From assembly GCA_963707835.1 (NCBI GenBank), contig CAVPRI010000002.1:186001-250000 (forward strand): DNA of 64,000 nt, read 5' to 3'. Under the pieces are notes generated by a model. The model worked only from the letters and a program-made list of their open reading frames with translations. It made no database searches and had not been told where the DNA came from. This document shows, in pieces, positions 8,973 to 18,379 of the stretch (position 1 is the stretch's first letter; each line of letters begins with the position of its first letter). The position numbers and the translations under genes were made by a program. Source of the DNA: Bog-473 sp963707835 (GTDB lineage: Bacteria > Actinomycetota > Acidimicrobiia > Acidimicrobiales > RAAP-2).

Positions 8973-9808
8973 ACCACCAAGAGGCCTATGCCGAGTGCGA
9001 AGCCATCACGCGACGGGAGGCCAAGAACTTCGCGTACGGCATCCGCCTCCTTCGGGCACCCGAGCGCCAAGCTCTCTGTTCGGTCTACGCGTTGGCACGG
9101 CGGATCGACGACATCGGTGACAGCACCGAGTCGGCCGCCCAACGCCACGTCGGACTGGTCGCGCTGCGCAAGGAGATCGACCCCATCGATCCCGCCGCGC
9201 CGGACCCCGTACTGGCCGCGGTGGCCGAGACCGCCGTGCGTTACGGCCTGCCCATGGAGGCCTTCGGCGAGCTGATCGATGGTTGCGAGATGGACGTGGC
9301 CGGCACCACCTACGAGACCATCGATGAGCTGGTGGGTTACTGTCGGCGGGTAGCCGGCTCGATCGGCCGGCTCTCGCTCGCCATCTTCGGGAGCACCGAC
9401 CCGGTCCGTGCCGTACCGCTCGCAGACGATCTCGGGGTGGCTCTGCAACTGACCAACATCTTGCGCGATGTGCTCGAGGACAGGGCCAACGGCCGCGTCT
9501 ATCTGCCGGCGGCCGACGCCCACGCAGTGGGCTGCCCCGTCGACCTCTCGGGTCCGCCGTCGGCTCTCGCCGACCTGGTGGCCTTCGAATGCGTCCGGGC
9601 AGAGGAGTGGTTCGACCGGGGACTCGGCCTTCTCGACCTGCTCGACACCCGGAGCCGGGCCTGCGTGTCTGCCATGGCCGGCATCTACCACCGGCTCCTC
9701 CGCCGCATCGCCCGTGACCCCCTGGCGGTCACCCGCGGCCGTGTCTCCCTGCCCTCGTGGGAGAAGGTGTTCGTGGCCGTGTCGAGCCTGGTCGGAGTGC
9801 AGCCGTGA
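8969..9808 (+). CDS. hpnD: HpnD, presqualene diphosphate synthase
   Basis: The 279-residue protein condenses two farnesyl diphosphates to presqualene diphosphate, the first committed step to squalene. The two Asp-rich motifs are clear: DDIGD at 47-51 and DVLED at 167-171 (LTNILRDVLEDRANGRVYLP). The N-terminus HQEAYAECEAITRREAKNFA is typical of HpnD. GTG start; the gene overlaps hpnC by four bases and hpnE by four, so the three are translationally coupled. Confidence 0.92.
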   Translation: MNHQEAYAECEAITRREAKNFAYGIRLLRAPERQALCSVYALARRIDDIGDSTESAAQRHVGLVALRKEIDPIDPAAPDPVLAAVAETAVRYGLPMEAFGELIDGCEMDVAGTTYETIDELVGYCRRVAGSIGRLSLAIFGSTDPVRAVPLADDLGVALQLTNILRDVLEDRANGRVYLPAADAHAVGCPVDLSGPPSALADLVAFECVRAEEWFDRGLGLLDLLDTRSRACVSAMAGIYHRLLRRIARDPLAVTRGRVSLPSWEKVFVAVSSLVGVQP

Positions 9809-11139
9809 CGCCCCGGGTGATCGTGGTCGGCGGCGGGCTCGCCGGGATCTCTGCCGCTCTGGACTGCGCCGAGGGCGGACTCGACGTGGTCCTTCTCGAG
9901 CGTCGGAGCAAGCTGGGTGGCCTCACATGGTCGTTCGAGCGCAAGGGGGTCTGGTTCGACAACGGCCAGCACGTCTTCCTGCGGTGCTGCACGGCCTATC
10001 GGGCCTTTCTCAACCGCATCGGCGGCACCGACCAGGTCCACCTCCAGTCCCGGCTCGACCTGCCCGTGATCGCTCCGGGAGGCCGCCGGTTCACGATCGC
10101 CCGCACGGCGGCACCCTCTCCTCTGCACCTGGCCCGCTCGCTGCTCGGGTATGGGCACATCTCCGTGGGTGACCGCCTGCGGCTGGGACGGGCCCTCCTG
10201 CCGCTGCGCAGATTGGACCTGGCGGATCTTTCCCTCGACGAAGTGGGTTTCGGTTCGTGGCTCAGGGCTCACGGCCAGAGCGCACGAGCAATCGAGAACC
10301 TGTGGAACCTGATCGTGCTGCCGACGCTCAATGTCAGGGCTGAAGAGGCCTCGTTGTCCCTCGCCGCCATGGTCTTTCGCACCGGGCTGCTCGAGACCAA
10401 CGACGGTGGTGATCTCGGGTGGTCGACGGTGCCTCTGGGCGAGCTACACGGCACCAACGGTGCACGTGCTCTGGCGTCAGCGAGCGTGTCGGTCCGCCTC
10501 GGGGCGAAGGTGTCCGCCGTGGTGGCCGACGAGGACGGCTGGGCGGTCGAGTTCGATGACGACGTGCTCCAAGCCGACGTCGTCATCGTCGCCGGTTCCC
10601 CGGCAGCGACCGCTTCACTGATTCCCGAGTTCGCTCCTCTGGTCGACGGGCTCGGCGCATCCCCGATCGTCAACGTCCATCTGCTCCTCGACCGCCAGGT
10701 CACCGACCTGCCCCTGGCCGCCGGGGTCGGGTCACCCGTGCAGTTCGTGTTCGACCGCACCGCCTCCTCGGGACTGGAGAGGGGACAGTACCTGGCCATC
10801 TCCGTCTCGGGGGCCGACGCCGACATTGGCCGGAGCCCCGACGACCTCGTCCGCTCGTACCACGATGCGCTGGGGGAGCTGTTCCCCTTGGCCCGCCGGG
10901 CCAACCTGCTCGACGCCACGGTCAGTAGGGAGCACACGGCGACGTTCCGACCCCGACCCGGGACCGGGGTGCTCCGCCCCGGCACCGTCACCGCGCACCC
11001 GGGACTGCTGCTCGCCGGGGCCTGGTGCGACACCGGATGGCCGGCCACCATGGAGGGGGCGGTGCGCAGCGGCCAGGCGGCAGCGGCGGAGGCACTCCGC
11101 ATGGTGAACGGCGCCGGCGCGTTGGCCGAGGTGCGATGA
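9805..11139 (+). CDS. hpnE: HpnE, FAD-dependent hydroxysqualene dehydroxylase
   Basis: This 444-residue flavoprotein carries the N-terminal dinucleotide-binding motif VVGGGLAGISAAL, then LERRSKLGGLTWSF and FDNGQHVFLRCC, as in squalene-associated FAD-dependent desaturases. HpnE reduces hydroxysqualene to squalene, completing the HpnCDE route used instead of a single squalene synthase. The frame is open upstream to 9757, but GTG 9805 overlaps the hpnD stop and begins the Rossmann strand, so it is preferred. The C-terminal FAD-contact region GLLLAGAWCDTGWPATMEGA is intact. Confidence 0.9.
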   Translation: MTPRVIVVGGGLAGISAALDCAEGGLDVVLLERRSKLGGLTWSFERKGVWFDNGQHVFLRCCTAYRAFLNRIGGTDQVHLQSRLDLPVIAPGGRRFTIARTAAPSPLHLARSLLGYGHISVGDRLRLGRALLPLRRLDLADLSLDEVGFGSWLRAHGQSARAIENLWNLIVLPTLNVRAEEASLSLAAMVFRTGLLETNDGGDLGWSTVPLGELHGTNGARALASASVSVRLGAKVSAVVADEDGWAVEFDDDVLQADVVIVAGSPAATASLIPEFAPLVDGLGASPIVNVHLLLDRQVTDLPLAAGVGSPVQFVFDRTASSGLERGQYLAISVSGADADIGRSPDDLVRSYHDALGELFPLARRANLLDATVSREHTATFRPRPGTGVLRPGTVTAHPGLLLAGAWCDTGWPATMEGAVRSGQAAAAEALRMVNGAGALAEVR

Positions 11140-12134
11140 GTTCCACCTCCGCCGCGCGCGCACAGCAGGCTCCCGAGCCGCTGAGCCGCGCCGCCGCCCT
11201 GGTCGCGCCCGAGCTGGAGAGAGCCGTGCAGCGCCTCGCTCCGGTCCTGCAAGAACCCGTGCGCCACCACATGGCGGGGGGTGGCAAGGGTATTCGGGCG
11301 GCGTTGGTGCTCGTCTCTGCCGCCGCGTGCGGCGCACCCGAGGAGGTGGCGATCCCGGGCGCAGTGGCGATCGAGCTCGTTCACAATTTCTCCCTCATCC
11401 ACGACGACATCATCGACGGCGACCGGGAACGCCGTCACCGGCCGACGGTCTGGGCTGCCTTCGGGACGGGCGCCGCCATCATCGCCGGCGATGCCCTGGC
11501 CACGCTCTCGGTCGAGATCTTGTTGGAGGAGCCCACCCCGGCCCGGGTCGCTGCCGCCCGTACGCTGGTGGCTGCCACGCAGAGCATGATCGTGGGCCAG
11601 GCCGACGACATGGCGTTCGAGGCCCGCTCGAACGTCTCGGTGGAGGAGTGCCTGGCCATGGAGGCGGGGAAGACCGGGGCGCTGCTCGCCGCTGCCGCTG
11701 CCATGGGAGCCACGTTGGCGGGAGCGGCGGACGACGTCGTCGAGGCACTCTCGGGCTTCGGCGCTCACGTCGGCATGGGCTTCCAGGCCGTGGACGACCT
11801 TCTCGGCATCTGGGGTGAGGCCGACCACGTGGGCAAGCCCATCGGGAGCGACCTGTACTCCCACAAGAAGTCCTTGCCGGTGGTGGCCGCGCTCGCCTCA
11901 GCGAACGGGCGTCGGTCCGAGTTGGCCGAACTGTTGGCGGGGGAGCTCACCCCGGCAGACGTCGTGCTGGCCACCCGCCTTATCGAGGAGTCCGGGGCCA
12001 AGGAGCATGCGAAAGCCCTCGCCGACGAACACTTCCACGAGGCGCTGGCTGCACTCCGCCGGGTGGACCTGGCACCCGGCCCGGCAGCCGAGCTCGAGGA
12101 GATCGCTCGTTACGTGATCGAGCGCGACCGGTGA
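11136..12134 (+). CDS. polyprenyl (farnesyl/geranylgeranyl) diphosphate synthase
   Basis: The 332-residue protein is a trans-prenyltransferase with a first aspartate motif DDIID (90-94) in LIHDDIIDGDRERR and a second motif DDLLG (220-224) in AVDDLLGIWGE. The second motif lacks the final Asp, a form typical of actinobacterial homologs. Its likely job in this operon is to make farnesyl diphosphate for HpnD, though a longer product cannot be excluded. ATG 11136 overlaps the hpnE stop; the longer upstream frame is a shadow of hpnE. It overlaps shc by four bases. Confidence 0.88.
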   Translation: MSSTSAARAQQAPEPLSRAAALVAPELERAVQRLAPVLQEPVRHHMAGGGKGIRAALVLVSAAACGAPEEVAIPGAVAIELVHNFSLIHDDIIDGDRERRHRPTVWAAFGTGAAIIAGDALATLSVEILLEEPTPARVAAARTLVAATQSMIVGQADDMAFEARSNVSVEECLAMEAGKTGALLAAAAAMGATLAGAADDVVEALSGFGAHVGMGFQAVDDLLGIWGEADHVGKPIGSDLYSHKKSLPVVAALASANGRRSELAELLAGELTPADVVLATRLIEESGAKEHAKALADEHFHEALAALRRVDLAPGPAAELEEIARYVIERDR

Positions 12135-14065
12135 CGACCACGACGTCGCAACGCTCGGTGCCACCACCGGGTGACGGACTCCCCGATGACGGGCCGGTCG
12201 CCACCAGGTGGGAGGAGGCGTCGACGGCCAGCGACGCGGCCGCACGATGCCTGTCGGAGCTGCAGCACCAGGAAGGCTGGTGGCAGGGTGAGCTCGAGAC
12301 GAACGTGAGCATCGACGCCGAGGATCTTCTCCTGCGCCAGTTCCTCGGGATCCGGACCGAGGCCGAGACGGTCGAGACGGCGCGGTGGATCCGCGCTCAC
12401 CAGCGGGCCGACGGCACATGGGCCAACTTCTTCGAGGGGCCGCCGGAGCTCTCGACCACGGTCGAGGCGTATGTGGCACTCCGCCTGGCGGGCGACGACC
12501 CGGCGTGCGGGCACATGCGTCGGGCGGCGGAGCACATTCGGCGGTCCGGGGGTATCGGGGCGACCAGGGTCTTCACTCGCATCTGGCTCGCGCTCTTCGG
12601 CCTGTGGTCGTGGGACGAGCTGCCCGTGCTCCCGCCGGAGCTCGTGTACCTGCCCAAGTGGGTCCCGCTCAACATCTACGACTTCGGGTGTTGGGCCCGC
12701 CAGACGGTGGTCGCGCTCACCATCGTGGGCAGTCATCGGCCGGTCCGTCCGATACCGATCGATCTGGACGAGTTGGAGGTGCCCGACCCCGGCCCTCGCC
12801 GCCGGCCATCGCTTGGCACCCGGGGCGGGTGGTTCGCTGGCCTCGATTCTCTGCTCCACCGATACGAGCATCGCCCGGTTCGCTGGCTGCGCCGCCTTGC
12901 CCTGGCCCGCGCCGAGCGGTGGATCGTCCAGCGCCAGGAGGCTGACGGGTCCTGGGGGGGTATTCAGCCTCCATGGGTCTACTCACTCATGGCGCTGACC
13001 CTGCAGGGGTACGCGCTCGACCACCCCGTCATTGCGGCCGGGCTGGACGGGCTCGACCGCTTCGTCGTGACCGATGGTGATGGGCGACGGCTGGAGGCCT
13101 GCCAGTCGCCCGTGTGGGACACCGCGCTGTCGGTGATCGCCCTGGCTGACGCGGGTCGGCCCGCCGAGGATCCTGCGCTGCGCCGAGCGGCAACGTGGCT
13201 GGTGGGCGAGGAGATCACCGTGGCCGGCGACTGGAGCGTGCGCCGACCCGCGTTGCCCCCGGCTGGTTGGGCTTTCGAGTTCGCCAATGACTGGTATCCC
13301 GACATCGACGACACCGCCGAAGTGGTCCTCGCCCTGTCCCGAGTCAGTGTCGACGACCGGGGCTCCCTCGAGCGGGCAGTGACATGGGTTCTCGGCATGC
13401 AGTGCCGCGACGGCGGGTGGGGGGCCTTCGACGTCGACAATACCCAGACCGTCTGCCGCGAGCTGCCCTTCTGCGACTTCGGTGAGCTCATCGACCCGCC
13501 GAGTGCCGATGTGACGGCCCACGTGGTCGAGATGCTGGCCGCGGTCGGGTGCCGGGGGGAGGCCCTCGACCGGGGTGTCTCGTGGTTGCTGGACGCGGAG
13601 GAGGCCGACGGATCGTGGTTCGGGCGGTGGGGCGCCAACTACGTCTACGGAACCGGGGCGGCGGTGCCTGCGCTGGTGGCGGCAGGTCTCGATCCGGGTC
13701 ACCCGGCGGTGGCCTCCGCAGTCGACTGGCTGACCTCGCACCAGAACGACGACGGCGGCTGGGGGGAGGACCTTCGTTCCTACACCGACCCCCGTCTCGC
13801 GGGCCGGGGCCCTTCCACCGCCTCGCAAACCGCCTGGGCCCTGCTGGCTCTCCTGGCCGCCGACGCCGGCACCGATCCTGACGGCGCCATCGACCGGGGG
13901 GTGGCCTTCCTCGTTCGCACGCAGCGGTCGGACGGCAACTGGGACGAGCCGTACTTCACCGGGACGGGTTTCCCGGGGGACTTCTACATCAACTACCACC
14001 TCTATCGACTGGTGTTCCCCCTAACCGCCCTGGGCCGTTACCTGAAGGCGACGGGCCATGGCTGA
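12131..14065 (+). CDS. shc: squalene-hopene cyclase
   Basis: The 644-residue enzyme cyclises squalene to hopene/hopanol at the membrane. The catalytic acid motif D-x-D-D-T-A is present around residue 391 (DIDDTAE), and several QW-type repeats are visible, for example QEADGSWGG, QCRDGGWGAFD and QNDDGGWGE. Length matches the bacterial family (about 630-680). The GTG start overlaps the prenyltransferase stop. The N-terminal block CLSELQHQEGWWQGELE is the usual family start, so the protein looks complete. It overlaps the next gene by eight bases. Confidence 0.95.
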   Translation: MTTTTSQRSVPPPGDGLPDDGPVATRWEEASTASDAAARCLSELQHQEGWWQGELETNVSIDAEDLLLRQFLGIRTEAETVETARWIRAHQRADGTWANFFEGPPELSTTVEAYVALRLAGDDPACGHMRRAAEHIRRSGGIGATRVFTRIWLALFGLWSWDELPVLPPELVYLPKWVPLNIYDFGCWARQTVVALTIVGSHRPVRPIPIDLDELEVPDPGPRRRPSLGTRGGWFAGLDSLLHRYEHRPVRWLRRLALARAERWIVQRQEADGSWGGIQPPWVYSLMALTLQGYALDHPVIAAGLDGLDRFVVTDGDGRRLEACQSPVWDTALSVIALADAGRPAEDPALRRAATWLVGEEITVAGDWSVRRPALPPAGWAFEFANDWYPDIDDTAEVVLALSRVSVDDRGSLERAVTWVLGMQCRDGGWGAFDVDNTQTVCRELPFCDFGELIDPPSADVTAHVVEMLAAVGCRGEALDRGVSWLLDAEEADGSWFGRWGANYVYGTGAAVPALVAAGLDPGHPAVASAVDWLTSHQNDDGGWGEDLRSYTDPRLAGRGPSTASQTAWALLALLAADAGTDPDGAIDRGVAFLVRTQRSDGNWDEPYFTGTGFPGDFYINYHLYRLVFPLTALGRYLKATGHG

Positions 14066-15536
14066 CCTGGTCGTGGTGGCCGCCCTGCGGATCGAGGCGC
14101 TGTCGGTGGGCGGCAAGGTCGAGGTGAGCGGGGCTGGGCGGGCGCGGGCCAAGGCCAAAGGGTCCGCGCTGGCCACCTCCCTGGCCGACGGCGCAGCCGT
14201 GGCCATGGTGGGCGTGGGCGGCGGCCTCGACCCCGACCTGGCACCCGGACAGCTGGTGGTGGCGACCGAGCTGCGGGACATCGACGGAACCGTGGTCCGC
14301 AAGCTGCCCGCGGCGGACCTCCTGGCCACCGAGTTGCGCCGTCCTGGCCTCGACGTGGTGACCGGCCCCGTGGTGTCCTCGCCCAACCTGGTCCGAGGTG
14401 GGCGACGCTCCGAGCTGGCCGCGACGGGTGCACTAGTGGCCGATATGGAGTCGGCCTGGTTGGCCGAGCCCCTGGACGGCCACCCGCTGGCGGTCATCCG
14501 TTCGGTGGCCGACACCTCCACGCGCGGCATGGCCCTGGGTGGCCTCCGGGCCGTCGGGTCCCTGCTCCGGATACGGCCGCCGCTCGAGCGCTGGGCGGCG
14601 GCGGTCGGCCGGCGAGAGGTGGTCCTGGCGGCGCCGCGCTCGTTCTGCGCCGGAGTTGAGCGGGCGATCGAGATCGTCGAGAGGGCGCTCGAGCGGTTCG
14701 GTCCTCCGGTCTACGTGCGGCGCCAGATCGTCCACAACCTCCACGTGGTCCGGGGGCTCGAGGCCAAGGGCGCGGTGTTCGTCCAGGAGTTCGACGAGAT
14801 CCCACGGGGGGGCACGGTCGTGCTTGCCGCCCACGGCGTCTCTCCCGCGGTGCGGACAGCTGCGGCGGAGCGCAACGACCTCGTCGTCATCGACGCCACC
14901 TGCCCCCTCGTGGCGAAGGTCCACAACGAGGCCCGCCGCTTCGCGGCACAGGGCTATCAGATCCTCCTGGTCGGCCACCGGGACCACGAGGAAGTGGTCG
15001 GCACCCTCGGCGAGGCGCCGGGCCACATGACCGTGGTGGAGCGTCCCGAGGACGTGCGTGCGCTCCAGATCGCCGCTGATGCCAAGGTCGCCTACCTCAC
15101 CCAGACCACTCTGGCCACCGACGAGACGGCGGAGATCGTCGAGACACTCCGGGACCGCATCCACCACCTGGCCGGTCCCAGCGCGGATGACATCTGTTAC
15201 GCAACCCAGAACCGCCAGGAGGCGGTGCGGGCCATGGCCGGACAGTGCGACACGATGCTCGTGGTGGGGTCGGCCAATTCGTCGAACACGGCGCGATTGG
15301 TCGAGGTCGCCCGGCGCGAGGGCTGTCCGGCCCACCTCATCGAAGACGCCTCCGCGCTGCAGCTGGCCTGGCTCGAAGGTGCTACCTCCGTCGGCCTCAC
15401 TGCGGGCGCGTCCGCCCCCGAATCGCTCGTCCAGGAGGTGCTCCACGCCCTATCAGAACTTGGATCTGTGACGGTCCGCGAGGTCCGCACGACGAACGAA
15501 ACTGCCCATTTCACTCTCCCCCCACAGGTGCGCTAA
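14058..15536 (+). CDS. ispH: HpnG-type nucleosidase fused to IspH (HMBPP reductase)
   Basis: One 492-residue frame holds two enzymes. Residues 1-180 resemble the purine-nucleosidase fold of HpnG (GVGGGLDPDLAPGQLVVA, VADMESAWLAEPL, SVADTS), which removes adenine from adenosylhopane to give ribosylhopane. Residues 187-490 are 4-hydroxy-3-methylbut-2-enyl diphosphate reductase. That half has the three Fe-S cysteines C197 (SFCAGVERA), C282 (DATCPLVAKVH) and C380 (DICYATQNR), the TQTTL motif and SANSSN. The join RPPLERWAAAVGRREVVLAAP has no stop or frame change. IspH makes IPP and DMAPP at the end of the MEP pathway, feeding the prenyltransferase encoded two genes upstream. Confidence 0.92.
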   Translation: MADLVVVAALRIEALSVGGKVEVSGAGRARAKAKGSALATSLADGAAVAMVGVGGGLDPDLAPGQLVVATELRDIDGTVVRKLPAADLLATELRRPGLDVVTGPVVSSPNLVRGGRRSELAATGALVADMESAWLAEPLDGHPLAVIRSVADTSTRGMALGGLRAVGSLLRIRPPLERWAAAVGRREVVLAAPRSFCAGVERAIEIVERALERFGPPVYVRRQIVHNLHVVRGLEAKGAVFVQEFDEIPRGGTVVLAAHGVSPAVRTAAAERNDLVVIDATCPLVAKVHNEARRFAAQGYQILLVGHRDHEEVVGTLGEAPGHMTVVERPEDVRALQIAADAKVAYLTQTTLATDETAEIVETLRDRIHHLAGPSADDICYATQNRQEAVRAMAGQCDTMLVVGSANSSNTARLVEVARREGCPAHLIEDASALQLAWLEGATSVGLTAGASAPESLVQEVLHALSELGSVTVREVRTTNETAHFTLPPQVR

Positions 15537-16540
15537 TGCCAATTCCCCTCCGACAGAACCTCCGTATCGGTTCCCACCTCCTACGTCAGCGGCTGAAGGG
15601 CAACAAGTACTACCCCTTCCTGGTCGAGATCGAGCCCCTGTTCGCCTGCAACCTCTCGTGTCCGGGCTGCGGCAAGATCCAGCATCCAACCGACATCCTG
15701 CGCAAGCGACTCTCGGTCGAGGACGTCGTCGGAGCGGTGGAGGAGAGCGGGACGCCCATGGTCTCGATCGCCGGCGGCGAGCCCCTGCTGCACCCCGATA
15801 TCGACACCATCGTGGCCGAGCTCACCCGGCGCAAGATCTACGTCTACCTGTGCACAAATGCCGTGCTGCTGCGCCGTCGGCTCGAGCGGTTCACCCCGTC
15901 GCGGTACTTCTCCTGGGTGGTCCACGTCGACGGCCTGGGAGAGCGCCACGACGCCGCCGTGGACCGGACCGGGGTCTTTGACGAGGTGGTGCTGGCCATC
16001 CGTGAGGCCAAGGCAAAGGGTTTCCGGGTGACCACCAACTCCACGTTCTTCAACACCGACTCCCCCAAGACGGTGCGTGAGGTCCTGGACTTCCTGAACG
16101 ACGACCTGAAGGTCGACGCCATGATGATCTCGCCCGCCTACGCGTACGAGAAGGCTCCAGACCAGGAGCACTTCCTGGGAGTGGCCCAGACCCATGCCCT
16201 GTTCACCAAGGCCTTCGCCGGGAAGCGCAAGAAGTGGCGCCTCAACCATTCGCCGCTCTTCCTCGACTTCCTGGAAGGCAAGGTGGACTTTGGTTGCACC
16301 GCCTGGGGTATCCCCAGCTACTCGGTGTTGGGCTGGCAGCGGCCGTGCTACCTGATGGCCGACGGATACGCCCAGAGCTACCGCGAGCTGATCGACACCA
16401 CCGACTGGGACGCCTACGGGCGGGGCAAGGATCCTCGTTGCGCCAACTGCATGGCGCACTGCGGATACGAGCCCACCGCCGCCATCGCCACCATGGAGAG
16501 CCTGCGCCAGTCCCTGCGTGCCCTGGTGAACGTCCACTGA
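15536..16540 (+). CDS. hpnH: HpnH, adenosylhopane synthase (radical SAM)
   Basis: The 334-residue enzyme carries the radical SAM cluster motif CNLSCPGC (C38, C42, C45), followed by SIAGGEPLLHPDI. HpnH attaches the 5'-deoxyadenosyl group to a hopene, giving adenosylhopane, the substrate of HpnG encoded just upstream. The C-terminal cysteines CANCMAHCGYEP are typical of HpnH and may hold a further cluster or structural metal. ATG 15536 overlaps the previous stop codon by one base. The much longer upstream frame is a shadow of the IspH domain. Confidence 0.93.
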   Translation: MPIPLRQNLRIGSHLLRQRLKGNKYYPFLVEIEPLFACNLSCPGCGKIQHPTDILRKRLSVEDVVGAVEESGTPMVSIAGGEPLLHPDIDTIVAELTRRKIYVYLCTNAVLLRRRLERFTPSRYFSWVVHVDGLGERHDAAVDRTGVFDEVVLAIREAKAKGFRVTTNSTFFNTDSPKTVREVLDFLNDDLKVDAMMISPAYAYEKAPDQEHFLGVAQTHALFTKAFAGKRKKWRLNHSPLFLDFLEGKVDFGCTAWGIPSYSVLGWQRPCYLMADGYAQSYRELIDTTDWDAYGRGKDPRCANCMAHCGYEPTAAIATMESLRQSLRALVNVH

Positions 16541-18375
16541 TGGTCGTCAACGCCCTCCCGGTCGATCCTCCCGGCCCTCCAGCCCTCGTCGCGCTCCCCG
16601 AGGACACCGAGCCGCTGGGCCGCATCGACCCGGTCGCCCTCCGGGCGATGGATCCGGCCGAGCTCACGACCCTGGCGGCGCGGGTGCGCCGCTTCCTCAT
16701 CGCGACCCTGGCGACCACCGGCGGGCATCTCGGCCCCAACCTCGGCGTCGTCGAGCTGACCATCGTGCTGCACCGGGTGTTCGAATCACCCGCTGATCCC
16801 ATCGTCTGGGACACGGGTCATCAGGCCTACGTGCACAAATTGGTCACCGGTCGGGCTCCGGACTTCGGTCGGCTGCGGCAGGCCGACGGCCTCTCGGGTT
16901 ACCCGAATCGGGAGGAGTCCGTCCACGATCACGTGGAGAACAGCCACGCGTCGACCGCCCTCTCCTATGCCTACGGCATGGCCAGGGCCCGGCAGCTTGC
17001 GGGCTCCACCCGTCCCGTGGTGGCAGTGGTGGGGGACGGAGCGATGACGGGGGGCCTGGCCTACGAGGCGCTCAACAACATCGGGGTCTCGGCCACTCCA
17101 GTCGTCATCGTTCTCAACGACAACGGGCGATCCTATGCACCCACTGTGTCGTCACTGTGTGCCGGGGAGGGTGGGGACGGAGCGGGTGCGTCGGCAGCGG
17201 CCTTCTTCGGCGCTTTGGGCATCGCATATCACGGGCCGGTCGACGGCCACTGCCTTGGGGCCCTCGAGGAGGAGCTGCGTCGAGCCGCTTCCACGGGCGG
17301 CCCGGTGGTGCTCCACGTGCTGACGAAGAAGGGACTGGGCTACGGACCTGCCGAGGCCGATGCAGAGAAGCGCCTGCACGACGTGTCCCCGTTCGACCCC
17401 CTGACCGGGCGACCCCGGCCGCGTCCGGGGAACGGTCCGAGCTACACCGAGGCATTCGGGCGGGCCATCCTGGCCGAGGCGGCCGACCGTCCGGAGCTGG
17501 TGGCCGTCACAGCCGCGATGCCCGGTCCCACCGGCCTCCTTCCGTTCGCCGAGCGCTACCCCGAGCGGTTCTTCGACGTGGGCATCGCCGAGCAGCACGC
17601 CGTCACCGCCGCGGCCGGTATGGCCATGGCCGGTCTGCGGCCGGTGGTGGCCATCTATTCGACCTTCCTCAACCGGGCGTGGGACCAGGTGTACTTCGAC
17701 GTGGGCCTGCACCGGCTGCCGGTTGTTTTCTGCATCGATCGGGCCGGGATCACCGGCGACGACGGGCCCAGTCACCACGGCCTCTTGGACCTGGCGCTCT
17801 TGACGAAGGTCCCTGGCATGACGGTGCTGGTCCCTTCCGCCTACGAGGAGGTGGCCGAAATGCTGCGTACCGCCCTCGACATCGACAGCGGCCCGGTGGC
17901 CATACGTTGGCCGAAGACCGCGGCGCCGCGGTCTCCCGTCACCGGGCACGCGTTGCGGGCCCGCCTGCTGCGGAGGGGTTCCGACGTCTGCCTGATCGGG
18001 GTGGGCAAGCTCCTGGCTTCCTGCCAGGAGGCCGCAGAGAGGCTGGCCGCGTCGGGCGTGCGGACCACCGTGTGGGACGCACGGGCGGTGGCGCCGCTCG
18101 ATCCCGCCATGCTGGCGGACGCCGCCCGGCACCCGCTCGTGCTGGTGGCCGAGGACGGGGTGGCCGAAGGAGCGGTGGCCTCCGTGGTGCGATCGGCACT
18201 CGAGGGCCTGACACCCGATCGGCCACCTGCGGTGGTGGGTTGCGGTGTGCCCCTCGTGCACGTCCCCCACGGCCGGGCCGACGACCTGCTGGCCGACTAC
18301 GGTCTCGACGGTGCCGGCCTGGCTGCCACCGTGTCGGCGCGCCTCCTCGGCACCGAAGTCCGCCCGCAGCGCTGA
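16540..18375 (+). CDS. dxs: 1-deoxy-D-xylulose-5-phosphate synthase
   Basis: The 611-residue thiamine diphosphate enzyme condenses pyruvate and glyceraldehyde-3-phosphate, the first step of the MEP pathway. Motifs include the substrate histidine region TTGGHLGPNLG, ENSHAST, the TPP-binding VVGDGAMTGG with LNDN downstream, and the transketolase glutamate in DVGIAEQHAVTAAAGMA. Length is normal. ATG 16540 overlaps the hpnH stop by one base, making it the last gene of the hopanoid operon. It ends five bases before the convergent SDR gene. Whether another Dxs exists elsewhere in the genome is unknown. Confidence 0.93.
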   Translation: MVVNALPVDPPGPPALVALPEDTEPLGRIDPVALRAMDPAELTTLAARVRRFLIATLATTGGHLGPNLGVVELTIVLHRVFESPADPIVWDTGHQAYVHKLVTGRAPDFGRLRQADGLSGYPNREESVHDHVENSHASTALSYAYGMARARQLAGSTRPVVAVVGDGAMTGGLAYEALNNIGVSATPVVIVLNDNGRSYAPTVSSLCAGEGGDGAGASAAAFFGALGIAYHGPVDGHCLGALEEELRRAASTGGPVVLHVLTKKGLGYGPAEADAEKRLHDVSPFDPLTGRPRPRPGNGPSYTEAFGRAILAEAADRPELVAVTAAMPGPTGLLPFAERYPERFFDVGIAEQHAVTAAAGMAMAGLRPVVAIYSTFLNRAWDQVYFDVGLHRLPVVFCIDRAGITGDDGPSHHGLLDLALLTKVPGMTVLVPSAYEEVAEMLRTALDIDSGPVAIRWPKTAAPRSPVTGHALRARLLRRGSDVCLIGVGKLLASCQEAAERLAASGVRTTVWDARAVAPLDPAMLADAARHPLVLVAEDGVAEGAVASVVRSALEGLTPDRPPAVVGCGVPLVHVPHGRADDLLADYGLDGAGLAATVSARLLGTEVRPQR

Positions 18376-18379
18376 GCGC

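Noticed and set aside
10269..11864. 531-codon minus-strand frame over hpnE and the prenyltransferase
   Set aside because: Both plus-strand genes have clear catalytic motifs in the operon direction; the antisense translation has none.
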